Source: Pseudomonas pohangensis (GTDB lineage Bacteria > Pseudomonadota > Gammaproteobacteria > Pseudomonadales > Pseudomonadaceae). Taken from it: DNA of 64,000 nt. The stretch's first letter is position 1; the number at the start of each line of letters is the position of its first letter. The translations under genes and the position numbers were made by a program. The notes below the pieces were generated by a model. It did no database searches, had not been told where the DNA came from, and saw only the letters and a program-made list of their open reading frames with translations. This document shows, in pieces, positions 1 to 9,641 of this stretch. The stretch lies in the NCBI RefSeq assembly GCF_900105995.1, contig NZ_LT629785.1:248001-312000 (forward strand), given 5' to 3'.

Positions 1-699
1 ACCGCTGGCGCCGAGGATGAACAGCAGGCCAAAGGCGGTGGTCAACACATAGCGCAGGTAGATGCTGTCGCGCAGGCTGATGTAGATAAACAGGTTGTAC
101 AGCAGCAGGGCGATGATCACCCCGTAGATGATGCCGAACAGCAGGTTCTCGTTAAGGTGCAGTTGCTGCAGGTCGGGCAGTTGCCAGAGGCGCAGCGGAA
201 AGGCGTTGCCGGCAGGATCATAGCTGCGCAGGTAGACAGTCAGTGCCTCCTGCGCCGGTGGCAGATGGAACACGCTGCGCCGGTAGTGGTAGTCGCGGCC
301 TGCGGCGTAGGGGACGGCTTCCGCACTACGCCGTTCGCTCCAGCCACCCTGGCCATCGGGCAGGTACAGGCGCAGATCCAGCAGATTGGCGCCACCGGCC
401 TCCAGCCACCAGTCTTGTGGAATATCCTGATTGGCTTGCAGTTGCAGCTTGATCCACCAGGGGTTGGGGCTCTGGCCGACACTGGCGCGCCCGGCAGCGG
501 CAACAAAGCGCTGCTGCACGTCTGCATGCAGGATGTCGTCGATCTGCAACTGCCCGCCGACATCTTCGAACAGTTCGATATGGCCGTTCAGCGTTGCGCC
601 GCTGTTCGCGCTGTCCAGGCTCAGGATGGCTGCAGGGGCGTGGAGCGTCAGCACCAGCAGACAGCCAGCCAGCAGGGCTTGAGCAATGGGCCGGCGCAC
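1..699 (-). CDS. 7TMR-DISM sensor protein, N-terminal part (runs off window start)
   Basis: The 233 visible residues begin with a basic, hydrophobic signal peptide ending near APA. A beta-rich periplasmic domain of the 7TMR-DISM extracellular type 2 kind follows (about residues 25-175). The first helices of a 7TM block then begin (LLFGIIYGVIIALLLYNLF near residue 185). Such proteins usually end in a GGDEF or histidine kinase domain and sense periplasmic ligands, but the output domain is outside the window. I chose the GTG start at 699 because an AAGGAG ribosome site lies about 8 nt upstream; no ATG fits as well. The family call rests on domain layout and a recognisable first TM segment, so the output function is unknown. 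Confidence 0.75.
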   Translation of the reverse strand, partial: MRRPIAQALLAGCLLVLTLHAPAAILSLDSANSGATLNGHIELFEDVGGQLQIDDILHADVQQRFVAAAGRASVGQSPNPWWIKLQLQANQDIPQDWWLEAGGANLLDLRLYLPDGQGGWSERRSAEAVPYAAGRDYHYRRSVFHLPPAQEALTVYLRSYDPAGNAFPLRLWQLPDLQQLHLNENLLFGIIYGVIIALLLYNLFIYISLRDSIYLRYVLTTAFGLLFILGASG

Positions 700-743
700 A
701 GGCGACACTCCTTTGTCTTGATCGATTGCACGAATGGCCGGCG

Positions 744-772
744 AGTATAGCAATAGCGTGTCATGAGCAAAG
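744..772 (-). promoter_or_regulatory. Candidate sigma-70 promoter of the 7TM sensor gene
   Basis: On the minus strand a TATACT -10 box (749-744) lies about 45 nt upstream of the GTG start. A weak TTTGCT/TTGCTC -35 is found 15-16 nt further up. It is supported only by match and position. Confidence 0.35.
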
Positions 773-838
773 CGGATGGACTATCGCTCTCTGGCCAGTT
801 GTCGCTGGAAAAGCCCGGGAGTGCTTGGATGGCGCGCC

Positions 839-864
839 TGGCGCTCGGGCAAAGCCGAGCGCCA
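839..864. repeat. Perfect 10-bp inverted repeat between divergent genes
   Basis: TGGCGCTCGG and CCGAGCGCCA flank a 6-nt loop (GCAAAG). It lies about 25 nt upstream of the probable ygiQ promoter and has no following T-run, so it is not a classic terminator. It could be an operator or a REP-like hairpin. Confidence 0.6.
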
Positions 865-887
865 TAGTCGGAATTGCTCATTTTTTG

Positions 888-896
888 TGCTATATT
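888..896 (+). promoter_or_regulatory. Extended -10 promoter candidate for the ygiQ-type gene
   Basis: TGCTATATT is a TGn-extended -10 box. Transcription would start about 27 nt before the ATG at 930. No good -35 is present at 17 nt, which is tolerated by extended -10 promoters. Confidence 0.45.
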
Positions 897-929
897 CCGC
901 GCCCGCGAAATTCTTCCCCGGTCACTGCC

Positions 930-3224
<2,295 letters not shown>

Positions 3225-3252
3225 CAGCAGCGGGATCGGCAGCTACGGCGAG

Positions 3253-4947
3253 CTAACGCGGTAGCTGCCCGTCAGCCATGCAAATGCGGTTGCGGCCCTC
3301 GCGCTTGGCGCCATACATCGCATTGTCGGCACTCTGTACCAGGGCATCGGCATCCTCCCCATGCAGTGGAAATATGCTCAGGCCCAGGCTGGCAGTCATC
3401 AGCAATTCGTGTCCGTTGATGAACATGCGGTTCTGCAGGTGCGCACGCAGCTTTTTCGCAATGTTGAGCAGCACCGCGTGGTCTTCCATGTCCTCCAGCA
3501 GAATGATGAATTCGTCACCACCCAGGCGCGCCACCGTATCGGCTGCACGGGTCACCGAGCTCAGCAGGCGGGCAACGATGCGCAGTGCTTCGTCGCCAAC
3601 GGCGTGACCATAGGTGTCATTGATTTCCTTGAACTCATCGATGTCGACATACAGCAGGCCGATCTGTTTGCCGGTACGCCGGGCCTTGGCTACCGCATGC
3701 TCCAGACGGTCGAAGAACAGGCGCCGGTTGGGCAGGCCGGTCAGCGCATCGTTGTGGGCCATGCGCTGCATCTGGATGTGGTTCTCGCTAAGTTCGCTGA
3801 GCTGTGCGAGGATTTTTTTCTGCATGTCGTCAAGCTCGCGTGCCAGCTTGCCCAGCTCGTCCCCGCGTCTGGTCGGCAAGGGTAAAAGCTTCAGGTTGTC
3901 GGTGAACTGGCTGACCGCCTGACCTATCTGGTTCAGCGGCCGCAGCAGGGCATTGGCCAGCCACAGCGACAGCAGCAGGCTCAGCAGGCCCAGGCCGAGC
4001 ACGATGCGGATCATGCGCTGGTCCAGCTCGCGGGAGGCCAGCAGAATATGTTCTTCCGGTATTGCCAGGCCCAGAATCAGCGGGGTCTGGCTGTCGCCGT
4101 GGCCAATCAGCAGGCGGGTAAAGGTTGCCACCCGGGAGGGCTGGTTGTATTTGTCCGGCAGGGCGGCAAGCAGGCTGCTGGTCTGGCCACTGAGCAGGCT
4201 TGCGAGGGCCGGTATCTGGTCCTGCAACAGCACATCCGGTCCGCTGGCACTGCCCGGCATGTTCTGGTGATCCGGGTCGAGTAACAGCTGGCCTTTGCCG
4301 TTAGCCAGAAAAACCTGGTAGTAGTCGGGCAGCTCCTGTTTCAGCCGGGCGAGCAGCGCCGTGATGTCCAGACTCACCACCACCACTCCGGCAGCCTGTT
4401 GTTCGGACCATACGGGGCTGGCCAGATGCAACAGCAGCGCGCCGTTCGGGTCGGTTCTGTCCGGCAGGATTTCAGAAAAGAACTGGCCGCCGGGTTTCAG
4501 CTGCAGCGTCTTGAATACATAGGGAAAGTGACCTGTTTCTTTCAGCGCGCTGTCGGGCTGCAGGCCGCTGCGTTCGACGCTCAAAAGTTCCAGCCCGTGT
4601 TGCTGCGCACTGATCAGGCGTATGCAGCGAAACGTGGCGTTGGCCTCCATCACCGCCTCGAACATGCGCGCCAGCATCATGCGGTTACTGGCTTTCTCCG
4701 GGGTGTCGAGCAGCACCTGCAGCGGTTGCGGCTGGTCAGCCAGCAAGCGTGCATCGGTGGCGGCACCCTGCAGCTTGAGTTGCAGGGTGCGCCCCAGCAC
4801 CTGGTTGGCAATCAGCAGGTCGCGTCTGGCCGCATCCAGCAGGATCTGCTTGCTGTTGCTCTGGGAGTAGTAGCTGGCCAGCCCGGTCAGCAACAGGCCG
4901 AACAGGCAGAGGATGGTGGTGAGCTTGAGGCTGATGCTGATTTTCAT
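3253..4947 (-). CDS. Membrane diguanylate cyclase (periplasmic sensor-HAMP-GGDEF)
   Basis: The 564-aa protein has an N-terminal TM helix (about 7-25), a long periplasmic sensor region of probable Cache type (about 30-310), a second TM (about 312-335), a HAMP-like linker and a C-terminal GGDEF domain. The active site GGDEF is intact at 476-480. RAAD at 467-470 sits exactly 5 residues upstream, as for the inhibitory c-di-GMP I-site RxxD. It should therefore make c-di-GMP under product inhibition. Its ATG overlaps the stop of the upstream binding-protein gene (ATGA at 4944-4947), implying translational coupling and a shared signalling task. There is no EAL domain. Confidence 0.92.
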   Translation of the reverse strand: MKISISLKLTTILCLFGLLLTGLASYYSQSNSKQILLDAARRDLLIANQVLGRTLQLKLQGAATDARLLADQPQPLQVLLDTPEKASNRMMLARMFEAVMEANATFRCIRLISAQQHGLELLSVERSGLQPDSALKETGHFPYVFKTLQLKPGGQFFSEILPDRTDPNGALLLHLASPVWSEQQAAGVVVVSLDITALLARLKQELPDYYQVFLANGKGQLLLDPDHQNMPGSASGPDVLLQDQIPALASLLSGQTSSLLAALPDKYNQPSRVATFTRLLIGHGDSQTPLILGLAIPEEHILLASRELDQRMIRIVLGLGLLSLLLSLWLANALLRPLNQIGQAVSQFTDNLKLLPLPTRRGDELGKLARELDDMQKKILAQLSELSENHIQMQRMAHNDALTGLPNRRLFFDRLEHAVAKARRTGKQIGLLYVDIDEFKEINDTYGHAVGDEALRIVARLLSSVTRAADTVARLGGDEFIILLEDMEDHAVLLNIAKKLRAHLQNRMFINGHELLMTASLGLSIFPLHGEDADALVQSADNAMYGAKREGRNRICMADGQLPR

Positions 4948-5975
4948 TGTGCCACCAGCGTTTCCAGGCGCTCCCCGGCGAGGATGCGCTGCCAGAGTCC
5001 ACTGCGTTGCCGGGCATCTTCCACCGGTTCCAGCCAGACCAGCTCGCCGCCGCTGCTGGTGGTTGCCGAGGGGCTCAGCGTATTGGCCAGGCCCTGGCGC
5101 TTCGTGAGGGCCTGGCTGACCTGCGGTTCAAGGCTGTAGTTGATCCATTTTTCCGCCAGATTGCGGTTGCGCGAGGTGCGGCTGATCGCCCAGCAGTCGA
5201 GCCAGGCCAGCGCTCCTTCGCGCGGGATCACGTAGCCTACATCGGCGCCGGCATCCTGCAGCATTTTGAGTTGCTGTTGCCCGTAATTGGCATACAGCAA
5301 CGCTACCTTGTTCTGGGTAAACAGCTCTACCGACTCTTCCGGCAGGCTGTAGAAGGCCAGCACGTTGCGGCGCAAGGCCACCAGCTTGTCGATGGTCTCG
5401 GGCAGCTCTGCAGGGTCAATGGCAAAAGGCGCTTTACCGAGTGCCATGCGCGTCAGGGAAAAATTGTGGCTGCTGCCGTCGTAGGCAAGCACCTGCCCCT
5501 TGAATTGCGCATCCCACAAACTGCTCAGTGAGTCGGGTGGTGTACTCAGCAACTTGCGGTTGTAGATCAGGCCCATCTCGGAGAATGTATAGGGAACACC
5601 ATAGGCCTGGCCATCGGTGACCAGACCGGGGATGTTTTGCAACTGGCGAAATTGCGTCAGTTGCCGTCCGCGGTTGCTCAGCTTGTTCAGGCGCAACGGT
5701 TGCAGCAGCTGTTGTCTGGTGAGCTGCTGGATTTCAGAAGTGTTGGCGGCAACTACATCGAAGTGGTTTCCGGGCGCCGCCAGTTGCTGTTGCAATTCAT
5801 CGTCCGAGCCGACGTAGGTGACCTCGACAGCAACGTCATAGCGGTCCTCGAATGCGCTGGTCAGATCGCTGTCGGCGTAGCCTGGCCAGGTGAGTATGCG
5901 CAACACTTCCTGAGCCACCAGCGGGGGGCTCAGCAGGCACAGCAAAAGGAAGGTTGTCAGCGGGCGTGTCGGCAT
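4944..5975 (-). CDS. PotD-like periplasmic solute-binding protein
   Basis: It has 343 residues with a signal peptide (MPTRPLTTFLLLCLL, cleavage near AQ-E) and a type 2 periplasmic binding fold of the spermidine/putrescine class: RILTWPGYADSDL at the start, FDVVAANTSEI, YGVPYTFSEMGLIYN, and LDCWAISRTSRN near the end. No ABC permease or ATPase gene is nearby. Its stop codon overlaps the start of the diguanylate cyclase. By analogy with NspS/MbaA of Vibrio it may present a ligand to that enzyme rather than feed a transporter. The start is uncertain: a GTG at 6023 would add 16 residues, but ATG 5975 gives a normal signal peptide. Neither has a clear ribosome site. Confidence 0.82.
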   Translation of the reverse strand: MPTRPLTTFLLLCLLSPPLVAQEVLRILTWPGYADSDLTSAFEDRYDVAVEVTYVGSDDELQQQLAAPGNHFDVVAANTSEIQQLTRQQLLQPLRLNKLSNRGRQLTQFRQLQNIPGLVTDGQAYGVPYTFSEMGLIYNRKLLSTPPDSLSSLWDAQFKGQVLAYDGSSHNFSLTRMALGKAPFAIDPAELPETIDKLVALRRNVLAFYSLPEESVELFTQNKVALLYANYGQQQLKMLQDAGADVGYVIPREGALAWLDCWAISRTSRNRNLAEKWINYSLEPQVSQALTKRQGLANTLSPSATTSSGGELVWLEPVEDARQRSGLWQRILAGERLETLVAQ

Positions 5976-6218
5976 CAGGGCAGGTACATGCGATGGGAGG
6001 TTTGTGCGAAGGAAAGGCAACACTAGTTGAGTTGATAGTGTGGAGCAACTGCAACGGCCGCTGAGGCTCGTCGGGTATCCAGTGCTTGTTTCGTTCGGTG
6101 CCGCCGTCCATTTTGCGTCGTGCGCGATTTTGGGGCGCAGCTATTTGCTGATAAATGCCGGCGGCCCCGTTTTGGAGCTGTTATCGTGACAAGTAGCTGA
6201 TAATCGGGGCCGCTGTGC

Positions 6219-6234
6219 TGGCATAAGTTTTGCG
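6219..6234 (+). promoter_or_regulatory. Sigma-54 (-24/-12) promoter of the transglutaminase/ATP-grasp operon
   Basis: TGGCATAAGTTTTGCG matches the RpoN consensus TGGCACR-N4-TTGCW with exact GG-to-GC spacing. Transcription would start near 6245, 27 nt before the GTG start. The upstream region is rich in partial dyads (for example TGCGCGA..GGGGCGCA near 6120), but none is a clean NtrC site. Confidence 0.7.
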
Positions 6235-6271
6235 CAGTCAATGTATCGCCCCGGCCTGCAGGAGGCCTTCC

Positions 6272-9200
6272 GTGTCCATTCATGTCGCGTTGCACCATGT
6301 CACCCATTACCGCTATGACCGCGCAATCCAGCTGGGTCCGCAGAGCGTACGCTTGCGCCCGGCACCGCACAGTCGCACGCGGATTCTCTCCTACGCGCTG
6401 AAGGTCAGCCCCGGCGAGCACTTCATCAACTGGCAGCAGGACCCCCAGGGCAACTACCTGGCGCGGCTGGTGTTTCCGGAGAAGACCCGCGAATTCCGGG
6501 TCGAGGTTGATCTGGTTGCCGAGATGGCGGTGTTCAATCCGTTCGACTACTTCCTTGAACCCTACGCAGAAAAGGCCCCCTTCAGTTATACCGAGGGTGA
6601 GGCGGTCGAGTTGGCGCCGTATCTGGTCAAGCTGCCGGCAACCCCCGAGTTCAAGCGTTATCTGGCGGATATTTCACGCACTCCGGTGCCCACCAATGAC
6701 TTTCTGGTAGCACTCAACCAGAAGCTGTCGCGCGATATCAAATACCTGATCCGCATGGAGCCGGGTGTGCAGACGCCGGAGGAAACCCTGAGCAAGGGCT
6801 CCGGCTCCTGCCGCGATTCGGCCTGGCTGCTGGTGCAGTTGCTGCGTCATCTGGGCCTGGCGGCGCGCTTTGTCTCCGGCTACCTGATCCAGCTCACCGC
6901 CGATGTGAAATCGCTGGATGGACCTTCCGGCACCGAAGTGGATTTCACCGACCTGCATGCCTGGTGCGAGGTATACCTGCCGGGCGCCGGCTGGATCGGT
7001 CTGGATCCGACCAGCGGACTGTTCGCCGGTGAAGGTCATATCCCGCTGGCGTGCAGTCCGGAGCCGTCTTCGGCCGCACCGATCAGCGGACTGGTGGATG
7101 AGTGCGAGTGCGAGTTCGAGCATGTCATGCGCATCGAGCGGGTATGGGAAGCGCCGCGCGTGACCAAACCCTATAGCGATGCCCAGTGGCAGGCGATTCT
7201 CGCGCTGGGCAAACAGGTCGACAGCGATCTGCAGAAGGCCGATGTGCGCCTGACCATGGGCGGCGAGCCGACCTTCGTGGCGCTCGACTATCCGGACGAT
7301 GCGGAATGGAATACCGCAGCCCTGGGGCCGAACAAGCGGCGTCTGGCGGCCGAGCTGTACCAGCGCATGCGTGCTGAGTACGCGCCGCAGTCGCTGGTGC
7401 ATTTCGGTCAGGGCAAGTGGTATCCCGGCGAGCAATTGCCGCGCTGGTCGCTGAACTGTTTCTGGCGCCGGGATGGCCAGCCGATCTGGCACGATCCGCA
7501 ACTGATTGCCGATGAACAGACCGATTACGCGGCCAATGCCAAGCTGGCCGCACGTTTTCTCGACAATCTGGCCAAGCGTCTGGGGCTGACCGGCGAGCAC
7601 ATATTTCCGGCCTACGAGGATTGGCTGTACTACCTGTGGCGTGAAAGCAGCCTGCCGATCAATGTGACTCCGGAGGATGCGCGGCTGAGCGATGCCATGG
7701 AGCGCAAGCGTCTGCGTCAGGTGTTCCAGCAGGGCCTGCACAAGGTGATCGGGCATGTCCTGCCGCTGGGGCGCAATGCGCTGCAAAGCGAATGGCAGAG
7801 CAGCTCCTGGTTCCTGCGCGAGAAGCATTGCCGGTTGTTGCCGGGGGACTCGGCGATGGGTTACCGCCTGCCGCTGGACTCGCAGCCCTGGGTCAAGAAA
7901 AGCGATTTTCCTTATATCAATCCGGCCGACCCGTCGGTTGCCCAGCCAGGCTTGCCGGCTGCCGCGCAGTTGCAGCAGCAGGTGGCCGGCCTGCAGGACG
8001 CTGGCCCGGCCAGCGAGGCGCCCGCGCGGACAGCCGCCAGCATCACCCGCACGGCCCTGTGTGCCGAGCCGCGCGATGGTCGTCTGTACCTGTTCATGCC
8101 GCCACTGGAACGGCTTGAGGATTACCTGCAGCTGGTCGCGGCCATTGAAGCCACCGCCGCCGAGCTGCAGTGTCCGGTGCTGCTCGAAGGCTATGAGCCG
8201 CCGATTGATCCACGCCTGCTGAACTTCCGCGTGACACCTGATCCGGGTGTCATCGAGGTGAATATCCATCCTTCGGCGAGCTGGGATGATCTGGTGCAGC
8301 GCACTGAGTTCCTCTATGCAGCGGCGCGGCAGACGCGGCTGTCCAGCGAGAAGTTCATGATCGATGGCCGTCACACCGGCACCGGAGGTGGCAACCACTT
8401 CGTGCTGGGCGGTGCCACACCGGCCGATTCGCCGTTCCTGCGCCGGCCCGACCTGCTGCGCAGCCTGATCAGTTACTGGCACAACCATCCGTCACTGTCC
8501 TACCTGTTTTCCGGCCTGTTCATCGGCCCGACCTCGCAGGCGCCGCGCGTCGATGAAGCGCGCAACGATTCGCTCTACGAACTGGAGGTGGCCTTCGCGC
8601 AGATGCCCGAGCCCGGTGAGGAGTGCCCGCCATGGCTGGTCGATCGCCTGTTGCGCAATCTGCTGATCGACGTCAGCGGCAATACCCACCGCGCCGAGTT
8701 CTGTATCGACAAGCTGTATTCGCCGGATTCCGCCAGCGGCCGGCTGGGCCTGCTCGAGCTGCGCGCCTTCGAGATGCCGCCGCACGCACAGATGAGCCTG
8801 GCCCAGCAGCTGTTGCTGCGGGCGCTGGTGGCGCGTTTCTGGAAAACTCCCTACGCCCCGGCCAAGCTGACCCGCTGGGGCACCGAGCTGCATGACCGCT
8901 TCCTGCTGGCGCACTTTGTCGAGCAGGATTTTGCCGACGTGCTGCATGAGCTGTACGCCAGTGGCTATCCGCTGCGCGCGGAATGGTTCGCGCCGCATTT
9001 CGAATTCCGCTTTCCCAAGATCGGCGATTTTGCGGTCAAGGGCATCAGCCTGGAGCTGCGCCAGGCGCTCGAACCCTGGCATGTGCTGGGCGAAGAGGGT
9101 GGCGGCGGCGGTGCCGTGCGCTACGTCGACTCCTCGCTGGAGCGGGTGCAGGTGAAACTCGAAGGCATGGCGCCGGATCGTTACATGCTGACCTGCAATG

Positions 9201-9550
9201 GCGTGCCGGTACCGCTACGGCCGAGCGGCAAGGTCGGTGAGTTTGTCGGCGCCGTGCGTTACCGGGCCTGGCAGCCGGCCAACTGTCTGCAGCCGACCAT
9301 TGGTGTGCATGCGCCGCTGGTCTTCGATCTGCTGGATACCTGGATGCAGCGCTCGCTGGGTGGTTGCCAGTACCATGTGGCGCACCCCGGCGGACGCAAC
9401 CACGAGGCGCTGCCGGTGAATGCCTACGAGGCGGAAAGCCGGCGTCTGGAGCGCTTCTTCCGTCATGGCCACACGCCGGGACTGCTGGTGCCGCGTCAGC
9501 CCCTGGCAAATGACGACCTGCCGATGACCCTTGATTTGCGCCGGGTTTAA
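6272..9550 (+). CDS. Transglutaminase-like protein with C-terminal DUF2126 domain
   Basis: This large protein (1092 aa) begins with a bacterial transglutaminase N-terminal domain (about 1-80). A transglutaminase/cysteine-protease core follows, with a plausible triad Cys180 (GSGSCRDSAW), His229 (DLHAWCEV) and Asp245 (GLDPTSG). The DUF2126 region runs from about 310 to the end and carries the LTMGGEPTFV and GRHTGTGGGNHFVLGG motifs. The GTG at 6272 is preceded by GCAGGAGG at good spacing; the frame is open upstream but only this start has a ribosome site. It is the first gene of an operon with the ATP-grasp/alpha-E gene and a second transglutaminase, behind a sigma-54 promoter. The family is predicted to make or hydrolyse peptide or isopeptide bonds; the substrate is unknown. 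Confidence 0.9.
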   Translation: MSIHVALHHVTHYRYDRAIQLGPQSVRLRPAPHSRTRILSYALKVSPGEHFINWQQDPQGNYLARLVFPEKTREFRVEVDLVAEMAVFNPFDYFLEPYAEKAPFSYTEGEAVELAPYLVKLPATPEFKRYLADISRTPVPTNDFLVALNQKLSRDIKYLIRMEPGVQTPEETLSKGSGSCRDSAWLLVQLLRHLGLAARFVSGYLIQLTADVKSLDGPSGTEVDFTDLHAWCEVYLPGAGWIGLDPTSGLFAGEGHIPLACSPEPSSAAPISGLVDECECEFEHVMRIERVWEAPRVTKPYSDAQWQAILALGKQVDSDLQKADVRLTMGGEPTFVALDYPDDAEWNTAALGPNKRRLAAELYQRMRAEYAPQSLVHFGQGKWYPGEQLPRWSLNCFWRRDGQPIWHDPQLIADEQTDYAANAKLAARFLDNLAKRLGLTGEHIFPAYEDWLYYLWRESSLPINVTPEDARLSDAMERKRLRQVFQQGLHKVIGHVLPLGRNALQSEWQSSSWFLREKHCRLLPGDSAMGYRLPLDSQPWVKKSDFPYINPADPSVAQPGLPAAAQLQQQVAGLQDAGPASEAPARTAASITRTALCAEPRDGRLYLFMPPLERLEDYLQLVAAIEATAAELQCPVLLEGYEPPIDPRLLNFRVTPDPGVIEVNIHPSASWDDLVQRTEFLYAAARQTRLSSEKFMIDGRHTGTGGGNHFVLGGATPADSPFLRRPDLLRSLISYWHNHPSLSYLFSGLFIGPTSQAPRVDEARNDSLYELEVAFAQMPEPGEECPPWLVDRLLRNLLIDVSGNTHRAEFCIDKLYSPDSASGRLGLLELRAFEMPPHAQMSLAQQLLLRALVARFWKTPYAPAKLTRWGTELHDRFLLAHFVEQDFADVLHELYASGYPLRAEWFAPHFEFRFPKIGDFAVKGISLELRQALEPWHVLGEEGGGGGAVRYVDSSLERVQVKLEGMAPDRYMLTCNGVPVPLRPSGKVGEFVGAVRYRAWQPANCLQPTIGVHAPLVFDLLDTWMQRSLGGCQYHVAHPGGRNHEALPVNAYEAESRRLERFFRHGHTPGLLVPRQPLANDDLPMTLDLRRV

Positions 9551-9562
9551 GTTGTGCAGATG

Positions 9563-9591
9563 CCCTGCAGGAGTTGCTTGCTCCTGCAGGG
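9563..9591. repeat. 11-bp inverted repeat (REP-like hairpin) inside the operon
   Basis: CCCTGCAGGAG and CTCCTGCAGGG form a perfect 11-bp stem with a 7-nt loop (TTGCTTG). There is no T-run. It lies in the 91-nt gap between the first and second genes of the operon, where it could act as an mRNA-stabilising hairpin or partial attenuator. Confidence 0.75.
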
Positions 9592-9641
9592 GCTGGTCAT
9601 TGAGAATAGCCAGCCGGAAACACTGCCTTACTGAGTAATCC

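Noticed and set aside
6110..6140. Possible NtrC dyad (TGCGCGA..GGGGCGCA) upstream of the sigma-54 promoter
   Set aside because: Arms match the consensus poorly and spacing is off by one, so I do not list it as a binding site.
6674..8488. 604-codon minus-strand ORF opposite the DUF2126 gene
   Set aside because: High-GC antisense shadow; no ribosome site or recognisable domain, while the plus-strand gene has a full catalytic triad.
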